A stretch of 64,000 nucleotides of DNA from Marivita sp965656765 (GTDB lineage: Bacteria > Pseudomonadota > Alphaproteobacteria > Rhodobacterales > Rhodobacteraceae), in assembly GCF_965656765.1 (NCBI RefSeq), contig NZ_CBFHLV010000004.1:1-64000 (forward strand). The letters run 5' to 3'. Below are positions 27,070 through 35,731 of the stretch, in pieces. Positions within the stretch are counted from its first letter, which is position 1. Every line of letters begins with the position of its first letter. The notes beneath the pieces were generated by a model. The model saw nothing but the letters and a program-made list of their open reading frames with translations, was not told the DNA's origin and searched no databases. The position numbers were made by a program, and so were the translations under genes.

Positions 27070-28410
27070 ATGGCGGTCGGCACTTTACGCAAACGAATTT
27101 GGGGATGGTTCTTTTTCGATTGGGCCAGCCAGCCTTATAACACCCTTCTGATCACATTTATCTTTGCCCCCTACGTCAAAGAGCTTGTTGGGGACGGCAC
27201 AACCGCACAATCTGCTTGGGGTTTCGGCATAGGTGCAGCCGGCATCATCATTGCGATACTGGCCCCGATTCTTGGTGCATTGGCAGATACCGGCGGCAAT
27301 CGCCTCAGATGGATTTGGCTATTTTCCATCATGTATGTCGTGGGTGCAGGAGGGCTTTGGTTCGCGGCACCGGGGGAATTCAGCCTGATCCTAATCCTGA
27401 CGTTCTTTGCCATCGGCATGATCGGAATGGAATTCGCCACGACGTTCACAAATTCCATGCTCCCAGACCTTGGAACACCAGAAGAGATCGGGCGCATTTC
27501 GGGCAATGGGTGGGCGTTCGGGTACCTGGGCGGCTTGGTCGCGTTGGTGATCATGCTCATGTTCTTTGCCGACAACGCGGAAACAGGCCAAACTCTTTTT
27601 GGTTTGGATCCTGCATTCGGCCTCGACCCGGAAGCACGAGAAGGCACGCGGGCTGTTGGACCTTTGGTCGCGATCTGGTTTGTCATTTTCATGGTGCCGT
27701 TCTTTCTGTTTGTACGCGACCCCAAATCCCACAAAGCGCCGAAAGGGGCGGTCAAACTCGCGCTACAAGACCTCAAATCGACCCTTTACCGCCTGCCCCA
27801 AGATCGGTCGCTTTTTGCATTTCTAGGATCCGCGATGTTCTACCGAGACGCGTTGAACGGAATGTACGCATTTGGCGGCATCTACGCAGCAGGTGTCTTG
27901 GGCTGGAGTGTTCAGAACGTGGGCATCTTTGGTATCATAGCGATCATCGCAGGAGCGCTGGCGGCTTGGTTGGGTGGGATGGCGGATTCGCGCTTTGGGC
28001 CCAAGCCCGTGATCGTGGCTTGCATTCTTGCGCTGACGGCCGTGGGCATTTCGATTGTCCTGATCTCTCGTGAATCGATGTTCGGCATGCCTTTGCCCGA
28101 GGGTTCAGCCCTCCCCGATATCGCGTTTTACATTATCGGTGCAGTGATCGGCGCCGCTGGGGGTGTGATACAATCGGCAAGCCGGACGATGATGGTCAGG
28201 CAAGCAAATCCAGAACGCATGACCGAAGCCTTTGGTCTGTATGCCCTAGCAGGAAAAGCGACCAGTTTTCTGGCACCTTTGCTGATTGGGGTAACCACCT
28301 ATGCCACTGGATCCCAACAATTGGGGGTCAGTCCGGTGATTGGGCTTTTCCTAGTTGGGCTTGTGTTGTTAGTCTGGGTTAACCCTCACGGGAAATGGGC
28401 GGTGTCATGA
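27070..28410 (+). CDS. UMF1-family (Atg22-like) MFS transporter
   Basis: 446-residue polytopic membrane protein of the UMF1 branch of the major facilitator superfamily. It starts KRIWGWFFFDWASQPYNTLLITFIFAPY, the branch hallmark. Later segments include GALADTGGNRLRWIWLFS, GNGWAFGYLGGLVALV and VIQSASRTMMVRQANPERMTEAFGLYALAGKATSFLAPL, covering about 12 helices. The eukaryotic homologue Atg22 exports amino acids from the vacuole; the bacterial substrate is not known. Its TGA overlaps the mepA ATG (ATGA). Confidence 0.88.
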   Translation: MAVGTLRKRIWGWFFFDWASQPYNTLLITFIFAPYVKELVGDGTTAQSAWGFGIGAAGIIIAILAPILGALADTGGNRLRWIWLFSIMYVVGAGGLWFAAPGEFSLILILTFFAIGMIGMEFATTFTNSMLPDLGTPEEIGRISGNGWAFGYLGGLVALVIMLMFFADNAETGQTLFGLDPAFGLDPEAREGTRAVGPLVAIWFVIFMVPFFLFVRDPKSHKAPKGAVKLALQDLKSTLYRLPQDRSLFAFLGSAMFYRDALNGMYAFGGIYAAGVLGWSVQNVGIFGIIAIIAGALAAWLGGMADSRFGPKPVIVACILALTAVGISIVLISRESMFGMPLPEGSALPDIAFYIIGAVIGAAGGVIQSASRTMMVRQANPERMTEAFGLYALAGKATSFLAPLLIGVTTYATGSQQLGVSPVIGLFLVGLVLLVWVNPHGKWAVS

Positions 28411-29330
28411 AACGGTTTTTTCTACTCCTCGGACTCACTTTTTTACTGGCTGCCTGTGGCGGTGACAGCGGATCGCGCAACAGCGACACAGCATCCGCGA
28501 CCACGCCTCGCGTGAACAGCGTTCTGAGCACACGTCAGGCAAAGCAATTGTTCGGCGGCATGGAAAACGGATCACGTCAATCCGCTGCTGCCTATGGCAG
28601 TTATGCTAAGGGATGTGCAGCGGGTGCAGTTCAACTGCCGGAAACAGGGCCAACATGGCAAGCGATGCGTCTTTCGCGAAACCGCAATTGGGGTCTGCCC
28701 ATCACCGTTGATTTTCTGCAGGATTTGTCTCGCATAGCCGCGCGTGAACCGGGTTGGAACGGGCTTTATGTGGGTGACATCAGCCAGCCCCGCGGCGGAC
28801 CGATGCTGACCGGGCATCGCAGCCACCAGATTGGCTTGGATGCTGACATCTGGATGCGTCCTGCTGATCGGCTGAACCTAAGCCGCGCAGATCGTGAAAA
28901 CATGTCGTCCATTTCGCTACGTCGCTCTAATGGTGCGTTTACCAATGACAACTGGACCAAATCGCATCACAACATCATAAAGGCGGCTGCGAGCGACCCG
29001 CGTGTGGCGCGCATCTTTGTATTCCCCGGCGCCAAAGTGGCGATGTGCAACGCAGAAACCGGCGACCGAAGCTATCTGCGCAAGATCCGGCCTTGGTATG
29101 GGCACCACTACCACTTCCATGTGCGGTTGGCCTGCCCTAGGGGTATGCGGGGTTGCGTCGATCAGGATCCCCCGCCGCGTGGCGATGGGTGTGCCGATGC
29201 ACAAGCTTGGGTTAACAATATTCTGAATCCACCCCCGCCCGATCCGAATGCGCCAGCACCAAAGCCGCGCCGGGAACTGAGGCTGGCGGATCTGCCTGCG
29301 CAGTGTGAAACTGTACTGTCCGCGAATTGA
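28407..29330 (+). CDS. mepA: Penicillin-insensitive murein endopeptidase (lipoprotein)
   Basis: 307-residue LAS-family zinc peptidase that cuts D-Ala-meso-DAP cross-links in peptidoglycan. It has a lipoprotein signal with lipobox LLAAC and acceptor C17. Zinc-ligand motifs are GHRSHQIGLDADIWM and WYGHHYHFHVRLACP, matching the family HxxxxxxxD and HxH patterns. A proline-rich stretch near the C-terminus (NPPPPDPNAPAPKPRR) is typical of alphaproteobacterial members. It is translationally coupled to the UMF1 gene. Confidence 0.93.
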   Translation: MKRFFLLLGLTFLLAACGGDSGSRNSDTASATTPRVNSVLSTRQAKQLFGGMENGSRQSAAAYGSYAKGCAAGAVQLPETGPTWQAMRLSRNRNWGLPITVDFLQDLSRIAAREPGWNGLYVGDISQPRGGPMLTGHRSHQIGLDADIWMRPADRLNLSRADRENMSSISLRRSNGAFTNDNWTKSHHNIIKAAASDPRVARIFVFPGAKVAMCNAETGDRSYLRKIRPWYGHHYHFHVRLACPRGMRGCVDQDPPPRGDGCADAQAWVNNILNPPPPDPNAPAPKPRRELRLADLPAQCETVLSAN

Positions 29331-29336
29331 TGCAAT

Positions 29337-30182
29337 TTGGGCACTGACCCTGGCTTGGCACAGGACACGACACTGGCCACGTTTCTATCGTCCTATCACT
29401 GGACAAAGGAACGCGACGGATTTGGAGGGTATTCAGGGATTACACTGACCCCGGATGGCACCGGGTTTGTCATCCTAAGCGACCGTGGCCATGTAATCGA
29501 AGGCACGATCTTTCGTCACAATAACCGGATCATCGGTATCCGTAGCCAAGACATGGCGCAACTGGATTTCCCTGACAGTCTTTTTGATGAAACGCCGAGA
29601 CGCGACACTGAAGGTCTTGCCCGGGATACCGCTGGTCGACTGTATATTTCTCTGGAAAGCGACAATCGGATTATTCGACAAGAGGTCGATGGAACGTGGT
29701 CTGCCCTGCCAAGCCATCCGTCCATTGATGCTCTACCCGCCAATCGCGGTTTGGAAGCCTTGGCAATTGGACCTGATTCAACGGTCTACACAATTCCGGA
29801 AGGGTCGGATGATTTGAAAACCCCATTCCCAGTTTTCCGATATCGGGAAAGCCATGGGTGGGACAGGCCGTTGTCTATCACACGCGATGGAGGATGGTTG
29901 CCTGTGGGGGCTGACATTGGCCCAGATGGGCAGCTCTATGTTCTTGAACGTGGCTTTGCCGGGTTCGGATTCTCATCTCGTGTTCGCCGATTTGATCTGT
30001 CTGCTAGCGAAAAAGGTGACGGTGAACTCCTTTTGACCACCGATATCCGCAAACATGACAACCTTGAAGGTATCGCGGTCTGGCAAGCTCCGGACGGGTC
30101 ATTGAGGCTGACGATGGTCTCTGACGACAACTTCCTATTCCTTCAGAAAACCGAGATCGTGGAATACTCAGTCAGCAAATAG
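29337..30182 (+). CDS. Esterase-like activity of phytase family protein
   Basis: About 281 residues of beta-propeller-like phytase-esterase sequence: GYSGITLTPDGTGFVILSDRG, DTEGLARDTAGRLYISLESDNRI, ANRGLEALAIGPDSTVYTIPE and NLEGIAVWQAPDGSLRLTMVSDDNF. Family members are normally secreted, but this frame starts at a TTG (29337) and has no signal peptide. A different frame from GTG 29305 encodes a plausible signal ending in LTLA. It would join this frame if one T were added near 29355, giving an ALAQD cleavage site. A single-base deletion or sequencing error is therefore suspected. Confidence 0.75.
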   Translation: MGTDPGLAQDTTLATFLSSYHWTKERDGFGGYSGITLTPDGTGFVILSDRGHVIEGTIFRHNNRIIGIRSQDMAQLDFPDSLFDETPRRDTEGLARDTAGRLYISLESDNRIIRQEVDGTWSALPSHPSIDALPANRGLEALAIGPDSTVYTIPEGSDDLKTPFPVFRYRESHGWDRPLSITRDGGWLPVGADIGPDGQLYVLERGFAGFGFSSRVRRFDLSASEKGDGELLLTTDIRKHDNLEGIAVWQAPDGSLRLTMVSDDNFLFLQKTEIVEYSVSK

Positions 30183-30219
30183 CTTGTCTGTTTCAAAGCG
30201 CCGCTATATGCACCGCGCC

Positions 30220-30266
30220 ATTCCCGAGTGTCGGGAATCAAGTCCCCGCAACCTTGGCAAAACGGG
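30220..30266 (+). promoter_or_regulatory. Structured 5' leader of the queuosine-precursor transporter gene
   Basis: A perfect 8-bp hairpin (ATTCCCGA at 30220-30227, TCGGGAAT at 30231-30238, loop GTG) is followed by a weaker stem (CCCG at 30245-30248 with CGGG at 30263-30266) ending 7 bases before the ATG. It could be a translation-controlling leader. PreQ1 sensing is an attractive guess from the downstream gene, but I could not match a known preQ1 riboswitch consensus. Confidence 0.35.
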
Positions 30267-30273
30267 AGTCGCA

Positions 30274-30903
30274 ATGACCCGCTCACATATTCCTGGCATC
30301 ATCGCCATGGCCCTCATCGTGTTGGCCTCCAATATTCTTGTTCAGTTCCTGTTTGGGAATTGGCTGACATGGGGCGCATTTACGTATCCCCTCGCGTTCC
30401 TTGTCACTGATCTAATGAACCGCCTCTATGGCCCAAGCGCCGCCCGGCAGGTGGTTTTCGCGGGCTTTATTGTCGGTGTCTTCTGTTCGTTGGTCGGCAC
30501 GCAAATTCACGGCGAATTCGGGCCACTGGTCACACTTCGTATTGCGATTGGCTCTGGGCTTGCGTTCCTGACGGCACAGCTTTTGGATGTTGCTATTTTT
30601 GATAAGATGCGCAGCGGGGTCTGGTGGCGTGCGCCTTTGGCCTCCACATTGATTGGAGCATCCATTGACACCGGGTTGTTCTTTAGCATCGCATTTTCCG
30701 GCGCATTCACCTTTATTGACCCAACAAACGATGTGTCTTGGGCGGGTGAAATGTTGCCACTTCTTGGTTCCGGGCCCGTTGCACCACTTTGGGTGTCGCT
30801 TGCCGTGGCCGACTGGATGGTCAAAATCGCGCTGGCGTTGATCGCACTGATACCATTTCGACTCATCGTATTACGATTTCGTGAAAAGTCTACCTTGACG
30901 TAA
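30274..30903 (+). CDS. Queuosine precursor transporter (VUT/YhhQ family)
   Basis: 209-residue membrane protein with about six helices (IIAMALIVLASNILVQFLF, YPLAFLVTDLMNRLYGP, VVFAGFIVGVFCSLVGTQ, WVSLAVADWMVKIALALIALIPF). The YhhQ/COG1738 family imports queuosine precursors such as preQ0/preQ1. The frame opens back at 30184, but ATG 30274 after GGGAG gives the family N-terminus, and the upstream 90 bases fold into hairpins. No other queuosine gene is nearby. Confidence 0.85.
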   Translation: MTRSHIPGIIAMALIVLASNILVQFLFGNWLTWGAFTYPLAFLVTDLMNRLYGPSAARQVVFAGFIVGVFCSLVGTQIHGEFGPLVTLRIAIGSGLAFLTAQLLDVAIFDKMRSGVWWRAPLASTLIGASIDTGLFFSIAFSGAFTFIDPTNDVSWAGEMLPLLGSGPVAPLWVSLAVADWMVKIALALIALIPFRLIVLRFREKSTLT

Positions 30904-30962
30904 GAAAACTGTTGCGAACTGGGCAAAGCCTGTCACGCTAAGGGTGCGTTATATCAACAGCT

Positions 30963-30979
30963 GAAAGGAGGTGATCCAG
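30963..30979 (+). promoter_or_regulatory. Extended Shine-Dalgarno complementary to the 16S rRNA 3' end
   Basis: The 17 bases GAAAGGAGGTGATCCAG are the exact complement of the 16S rRNA 3' terminus as I recall it for Rhodobacterales (CTGGATCACCTCCTTTC). Ordinary ribosome-binding sites here match 4-6 bases. It leads to a GTG at 30979 with a 7-base spacing from GGAGG. Confidence 0.75.
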
Positions 30980-31035
30980 TGTCGAGAGAGGTATTGGAGA
31001 GAGGTGTCGGAACAGTTCGAGAGGCTATCATCTAG
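30979..31035 (+). CDS. 18-codon leader ORF upstream of arfB
   Basis: GTG-initiated ORF encoding MSREVLERGVGTVREAII and ending ATC ATC TAG. It is preceded by an extraordinarily strong ribosome-binding site. It is followed by two related hairpins, GGTGACGAACC at 31047-31057 and GGTGAGGAACC at 31067-31077, and then an intrinsic terminator. Being this short with such a strong site, it is more likely a regulatory leader for arfB, or a translated small RNA, than an enzyme gene. I know no named family for it. Confidence 0.5.
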   Translation: MSREVLERGVGTVREAII

Positions 31036-31105
31036 GGCAACCCCTGGGTGACGAACCCATCGAATTGGTGAGGAACCTAACCGGACCCCGCCTCCGTAAG
31101 TCTCG

Positions 31106-31133
31106 AAGGGTCGCCCATGTGGCGACCCTTTTT
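31106..31133 (+). terminator. Intrinsic terminator ahead of arfB
   Basis: A perfect 10-bp stem (AAGGGTCGCC at 31106-31115, GGCGACCCTT at 31121-31130) with loop CATGT is followed by a T-tract through 31133. It lies only 31 bases before the arfB ATG. It should therefore end the leader transcript or attenuate arfB, unless arfB has its own promoter within those 31 bases. Confidence 0.9.
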
Positions 31134-31164
31134 GTATGTCCACCACCGCGCTAAGTGACAAAGT

Positions 31165-31587
31165 ATGATCCAGATTTCCGACAGTATCACCATTGAAGAC
31201 TGGGAACTGACCGAACAGTTCATTCGCGCCTCCGGCCCCGGTGGGCAGAACGTGAACAAGGTATCTTCGGCTGTCGAATTACGGTTCGAGGCAGAGCGAT
31301 CGCCCAACTTGCCGGGTCCCGTCAAAAACCGTCTGCGTCGCATTTCCGGGCGGAGATGGACCAAAGACGGAGCTATTGTCTTGCAGGTTGACGAGACCCG
31401 CTCACAGGCGAGAAACCGTGACATTGCGCGGGATCGGTTAAAGGAGATGATCGTTCAGGCCCTGATCCCTCCAAAACGCCGTGTGCCGACCAAGCCAACC
31501 CTTGGGTCCAAAAAGCGGCGACTCAAAGCCAAAAAGGTACGCGGTGAAGTCAAGTCGCTCCGCGGCAAAGTCGACCCCGACACGTAA
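31165..31587 (+). CDS. arfB: Alternative ribosome-rescue factor, peptidyl-tRNA hydrolase ArfB
   Basis: 140-residue codon-independent release factor (YaeJ/ICT1 type) that frees ribosomes stalled at the end of a truncated mRNA. The catalytic GGQ is at 26-28 in RASGPGGQNVNKVSSAVELRF. The lysine/arginine-rich C-terminal tail (PKRRVPTKPTLGSKKRRLKAKK) enters the empty mRNA channel in this family. It lies just downstream of a strong terminator and a leader ORF with a 16S-complementary ribosome-binding site, which suggests attenuation linked to ribosome state. Confidence 0.93.
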   Translation: MIQISDSITIEDWELTEQFIRASGPGGQNVNKVSSAVELRFEAERSPNLPGPVKNRLRRISGRRWTKDGAIVLQVDETRSQARNRDIARDRLKEMIVQALIPPKRRVPTKPTLGSKKRRLKAKKVRGEVKSLRGKVDPDT

Positions 31588-31638
31588 CGTTTCGCAAAGA
31601 CGAATGATGCATCGTTGCATCACCGCCAACGCACCCCA

Positions 31639-34257
31639 TCAAAACCGATCAAGCAAACGTTCCAGATACTCAAGCTCTTCTTCTGGGCGCTCACCTTCTC
31701 CGGAACGGCGACGGATTTCATCCAGCAGTTCGCGTGCGCGGCGATATACATCTTCGCCCTGCAACAGGTTTTCATTAGACCCAATCTGACCGTTTGATCC
31801 AACGTTCCGCCCCAAAGGATCGCGTTGTTGGCCAGGATCTGCGCCATCCGCCATGCCTTGCTGTCCTTGCCCCTGTTGCTGCTGCTGCGCCATCGCTTCG
31901 CCCAGATTGCGCATACCCTCGCGCAGGGCTTCCATTGCTTCGGACTGGTTGTCGATTGCGCCAGCAAGATCGTTCTCACGCAAAGATTCTTCGGCACCTT
32001 CCATCGCACCTTCAGCACGTTCAAGCGCCTCTCTGGCAGCCTCTCCCGCTTCAGAGCCAGCGCCCGGCAAGCTCTGTGACTGACGGTTCAGTTCTTGACG
32101 CAAAGCGCGCTGACGGTCAGCAAGACTTTCCTCAAGGCTCTGACCTTGGCCATTCTGGCCCTGACCTGGCTGTTGGCCGGGTTGCTGTCCTTGGCCCTGT
32201 CCCTGTCCCTGTTGCTGCCCTTGGCCTTGCTGTCCAGGTTGTTGCCCGGGCTGTTGACCATCTTGGCCCTGCTGTCCTTGCTGTCCGGGATTGAATTGTT
32301 CCTGAAGGTCGCGGAATGCCTGATCGGACAAGCCCTGTTGTTCACGCAGCGTTTCAGCCAAGCCTTCCATCGCCTGTTCCCCGGGTGACTGGCCTTGCTG
32401 ACCCTGACCCTGAGTGACCTGCATGTTTTCCATCATCTGACGCAGCTGTTCGAGCGCTTCTTGCGCCTCAGCCATGCGGCCTTCCTCCATCAGCTCTTGG
32501 ATACGATCCATCATATCCTGCAGATCATTCTGACTCATCTCCATCATGTTCTGGTTTTGGGTCATATCCTGATCGGGGTTGTCCTGCTGATCCTGTTGGG
32601 CTTGGCGAGACAGTTGACGCAGATAATCGTCGGTCGCCTCACGCAGCTCCTGCATCAATTCCGCAATTTCCTGATCCGATGCTCCGTTGCGCATCGCTTC
32701 GGACAAGCGGTCTTGCGCGCGCTGCAGACGCTCCAGTGCATCTTCAAGGTCACCCTCTTCCAACCGGATCGCGAGGTCCCACATGGCCTGCGCAATTTCA
32801 GCTTGCTGGTCGTCGGTCATGGTCACCGTGGCCAAAGCCTCAACGCGACGCATGATAGTACGCAAACGCAGAAAGTCCGTGCTCGACCGGAACACATCAT
32901 CCGGACGGTGCGAAACGGCCCGCATCAAAAGTGCGACGTCAGACGCGTTTTCGCGGTTCCAAAGCAAAGAACGCCGCAAATCGATAATTGCGCTGGCCAT
33001 CGGGTCGAAAAACCGACGGCCCGGAAGGTCAATTACTTCTAGTGCAGATTCACCCATTTGGTCAGCCTCGTCCGTCACGGAAAGGCTGAGTGTCACCGGC
33101 AAATTCGCCCACGGATGTTCCGAAAAGTTATCAACCAACGTTTCGGTAAACTCTGACCGATCACCAGCTATTGGCATCGGAAGCGGCAGTTCAATCACCG
33201 CTCGTTGTTCAGGATCAATCCGCAAACCATACCGGCGATCAACCTCGCTTAACGCCAGATCGATACGCGCAGTACCTGTGGCAACTGCGTAGTCATCCTT
33301 CGCGACAAAAGGGATTTGCGCTTCGCCTTCATAGCTGACTTCGATCTCCCCATCGCGCGTCACCTCCGGAGCGCGATCGGGTAAAGCAACGACCTCCCAC
33401 AACCGTCCACCCGGCCCCTCGATCTCTAGCCGACCAGAGCGTTCGACGTTGAATTCCTGTGCGGTATTGGTGGACGCTTCGACCAACTCCTCTGGTGTCG
33501 TCGTTGGGGACACGCTGTTGGAAACTGATTCTGACACACTCAGCGCACCAACTTCACCGTAGAAGCGCAACGTGATCCTGCTGCCCTCTGGCGTTTCGAG
33601 GCGCGCGCTTTCGATGTCATTCAGATAGATTGACGGCCGACCCGTATAACGTGGAGGTTCCAACCAACCTTCCCACGTAGGGCCAGAGGCGAGATCAGAG
33701 CCCGTCGGCCCCATCGCAGAAACCGTCTGAACCTTGAGAACAGACCCAAACACAATCGCAACCAAAAACGCCAAAACCGCCACATAGCGCAGTGCAAACG
33801 GATCAGCCTTTGAAACACGCAGGTCAGGTTCCGCAGCTTTTGCGTCTTTCAGACGAGCGGCCATGCGCGCCTTGTGCGCGTTCCACACAGCCAAAGACGC
33901 AGGATCACCGGAGCCGATTGCCTGACTGTCCATCGCCGCCAGAATTGGATTTCCGGGAAGTGTCGCATCAAGGCGCACCAATGCCGATGATTGTGTGGGC
34001 CAATAAAATCTCCGCACGCCGCGAACGAACGTCCAGACTGCCGCGAGCCCACCAAGCGCCAAAGTGACCCAGACCGCTTCCAAGGGTAGATAATCCTGCA
34101 ACCCCAACATGAGAAACGCGAGGATGGCAAAAATAACTGACCAGAACGGCCAAAAAGCACGCACAACGACCTCGGCTCCCATACCCAAACGGGTCAGAAA
34201 CAAGGGCCAGCGCAGCGCTGTATTGATCTCCGTGGGCAGGTCGTCCCGTGCGGTCAT
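31639..34257 (-). CDS. TIGR02302-type membrane protein with Gln/Gly-rich tail
   Basis: 872-residue alphaproteobacterial protein of the TIGR02302 (DUF4175) type. Two hydrophobic helices near the N-terminus (VVRAFWPFWSVIFAILAFLML, LEAVWVTLALGGLAAVW) and a third near 160 (LRYVAVLAFLVAIVFGSVL) anchor it. A long extracytoplasmic domain follows, then a coiled, Q/E-rich region (about 480-620). Next come low-complexity Gln-Gly-Pro repeats (about 620-720) and helical Glu/Ala-rich repeats to the end. Function unknown. It starts 36 bases after lysA, so it is probably co-transcribed with it. Confidence 0.88.
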   Translation of the reverse strand: MTARDDLPTEINTALRWPLFLTRLGMGAEVVVRAFWPFWSVIFAILAFLMLGLQDYLPLEAVWVTLALGGLAAVWTFVRGVRRFYWPTQSSALVRLDATLPGNPILAAMDSQAIGSGDPASLAVWNAHKARMAARLKDAKAAEPDLRVSKADPFALRYVAVLAFLVAIVFGSVLKVQTVSAMGPTGSDLASGPTWEGWLEPPRYTGRPSIYLNDIESARLETPEGSRITLRFYGEVGALSVSESVSNSVSPTTTPEELVEASTNTAQEFNVERSGRLEIEGPGGRLWEVVALPDRAPEVTRDGEIEVSYEGEAQIPFVAKDDYAVATGTARIDLALSEVDRRYGLRIDPEQRAVIELPLPMPIAGDRSEFTETLVDNFSEHPWANLPVTLSLSVTDEADQMGESALEVIDLPGRRFFDPMASAIIDLRRSLLWNRENASDVALLMRAVSHRPDDVFRSSTDFLRLRTIMRRVEALATVTMTDDQQAEIAQAMWDLAIRLEEGDLEDALERLQRAQDRLSEAMRNGASDQEIAELMQELREATDDYLRQLSRQAQQDQQDNPDQDMTQNQNMMEMSQNDLQDMMDRIQELMEEGRMAEAQEALEQLRQMMENMQVTQGQGQQGQSPGEQAMEGLAETLREQQGLSDQAFRDLQEQFNPGQQGQQGQDGQQPGQQPGQQGQGQQQGQGQGQGQQPGQQPGQGQNGQGQSLEESLADRQRALRQELNRQSQSLPGAGSEAGEAAREALERAEGAMEGAEESLRENDLAGAIDNQSEAMEALREGMRNLGEAMAQQQQQGQGQQGMADGADPGQQRDPLGRNVGSNGQIGSNENLLQGEDVYRRARELLDEIRRRSGEGERPEEELEYLERLLDRF
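32130..32310. repeat. Low-complexity Gln/Gly/Pro-coding repeats
   Basis: Imperfect short repeats, seen on the plus strand as runs of CTGTCCTTG/TTGCTG-type units, encode the Gln-Gly-Pro-rich segment of the TIGR02302 protein. Such tracts can change length by slippage and are difficult to assemble, so the exact repeat number should be treated cautiously. Confidence 0.7.
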
Positions 34258-34293
34258 TCCGATCTCCCGATCATCTGGCCACAGGGGAATACC

Positions 34294-35559
34294 TCATAGC
34301 CATGGGGGGATGGTATCTCGGTTTATGATTTCGTCAAAGTCCGGGCGCTTGCGGATGACAGCGAATTGATCGCCTTTCGCCAAAACTTCAGGCACGAGCG
34401 GGCGCGTGTTGTACTCACTCGACATCACCGCCCCATAAGCACCAGCAGATCTGAACGCGACAAGCGCGCCGGCCTCGAGCGGTGGCATCATCCGATTCTT
34501 GGCAAACGTATCACCGGATTCACAAACCGGACCAACGATGTCGTAGGCTTGCTGCTCAACACCTGCGGCAGGCTCAATAACCGGAACAATGTCATGATGG
34601 GCATCGTACATGGCAGGGCGGATCAAATCATTCATTGCGCCGTCCAGGATTAGAAACTGCCGTCCTTCACCCTGTTTTACATAGATCACGCGGCTCACAA
34701 GAATGCCCGCATTGCCAGCAATCAGACGACCAGGTTCTATTTCAATCTCGCAACCCAGATGGCCTACAGTGCGCTTGATCATAGCGCCATAGTCCGACGG
34801 CAAAGGTGGTGCCTCGTTCGAGCGGGTGTAGGGAATACCCAAACCGCCCCCAAGATCGAGCCGCTTGATCGTGTGGCCATCGGCGCGCAATTGTTCAGTC
34901 AGTTCCGCAACCTTGCGATAGGCAAGCTCATAAGGATCAAGATCGGTCAATTGCGACCCGATATGCACATCGATCCCGATGACCTCGATCCCAGGCAAAG
35001 CAGCAGCTTCGGCATAGACTTCTCGCGCTTTCGAAATCGGGATACCGAACTTATTCTCAGACTTCCCGGTTGCGATTTTTGCGTGTGTTTTCGCGTCCAC
35101 ATCCGGGTTGACACGCACCGTGATCGGCGCGGTTTTGCCAAGCGATGCCGCAACCTCGGAAATAACCCGCATCTCGGGTTCGCTTTCGACGTTGAACTGG
35201 CGGATACCGCCTTCAAGCGCGAGACGTATCTCTGACCGCGTTTTACCAACACCGGAAAACACAATGCGATCGCCCGGCACTCCAGCAGCTTTCGCCCGCG
35301 CATATTCGCCGCCCGACACGACATCCATACCTGCGCCAAGTTCAGAAAGCGTTTTGAGAATGGCTTGATTCGAGGCCGCTTTCATGGCGTAGCAGACCAT
35401 ATGGTCCATTCCATCGAGCGCCTCATCAAAGAGCTGAAAATGACGCGTCAGGGTTGCCGTGGAATACAGATAAAACGGCGTCCCGACGGACGCTGCGATA
35501 TCGGCAACGGACACGTCCTCAACGTAAAGCTCACCGTCACGATACAGAAAATGATCCAC
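34294..35559 (-). CDS. lysA: Diaminopimelate decarboxylase
   Basis: PLP enzyme making L-lysine from meso-diaminopimelate, the last step of lysine synthesis. The product has 421 residues. The PLP lysine is K60 in CYAMKAASN. The glycine-rich phosphate site is LDLGGGLGIPY, and the partner-subunit cysteine is in GPVCESGDTFAK. HIGSQL and EPGRLIAGNAG are also standard. The gene lies downstream of argH and two small envelope genes on the same strand and just before the TIGR02302 gene. Confidence 0.97.
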   Translation of the reverse strand: MDHFLYRDGELYVEDVSVADIAASVGTPFYLYSTATLTRHFQLFDEALDGMDHMVCYAMKAASNQAILKTLSELGAGMDVVSGGEYARAKAAGVPGDRIVFSGVGKTRSEIRLALEGGIRQFNVESEPEMRVISEVAASLGKTAPITVRVNPDVDAKTHAKIATGKSENKFGIPISKAREVYAEAAALPGIEVIGIDVHIGSQLTDLDPYELAYRKVAELTEQLRADGHTIKRLDLGGGLGIPYTRSNEAPPLPSDYGAMIKRTVGHLGCEIEIEPGRLIAGNAGILVSRVIYVKQGEGRQFLILDGAMNDLIRPAMYDAHHDIVPVIEPAAGVEQQAYDIVGPVCESGDTFAKNRMMPPLEAGALVAFRSAGAYGAVMSSEYNTRPLVPEVLAKGDQFAVIRKRPDFDEIINRDTIPPWL

Positions 35560-35731
35560 AACCGCCTCCAGAACAGACCGCGCCGCAGTAGCGCAGCAAT
35601 GGGGTATGTGCTACCCCTAGCTTCTTCTTTTTAAAAATATGCCATACCCGGCGGCAGCGAATTTGGACGCCACTGGAATACCTAATGGCACGGGCAAAAA
35701 GCACCAAACCGAGGCGTAGCCGAGTTACAGG

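Noticed and set aside
30963..30979. 16S-complementary bases as a remnant of an antisense rRNA gene
   Set aside because: The match stops after 17 bases, and the following sequence is an ORF rather than the complement of 16S helix 45.
31606..31621. GATGCA-TCGT-TGCATC hairpin between arfB and the TIGR02302 gene
   Set aside because: AT-containing 6-bp stem without a T-tract; too weak to call a terminator.
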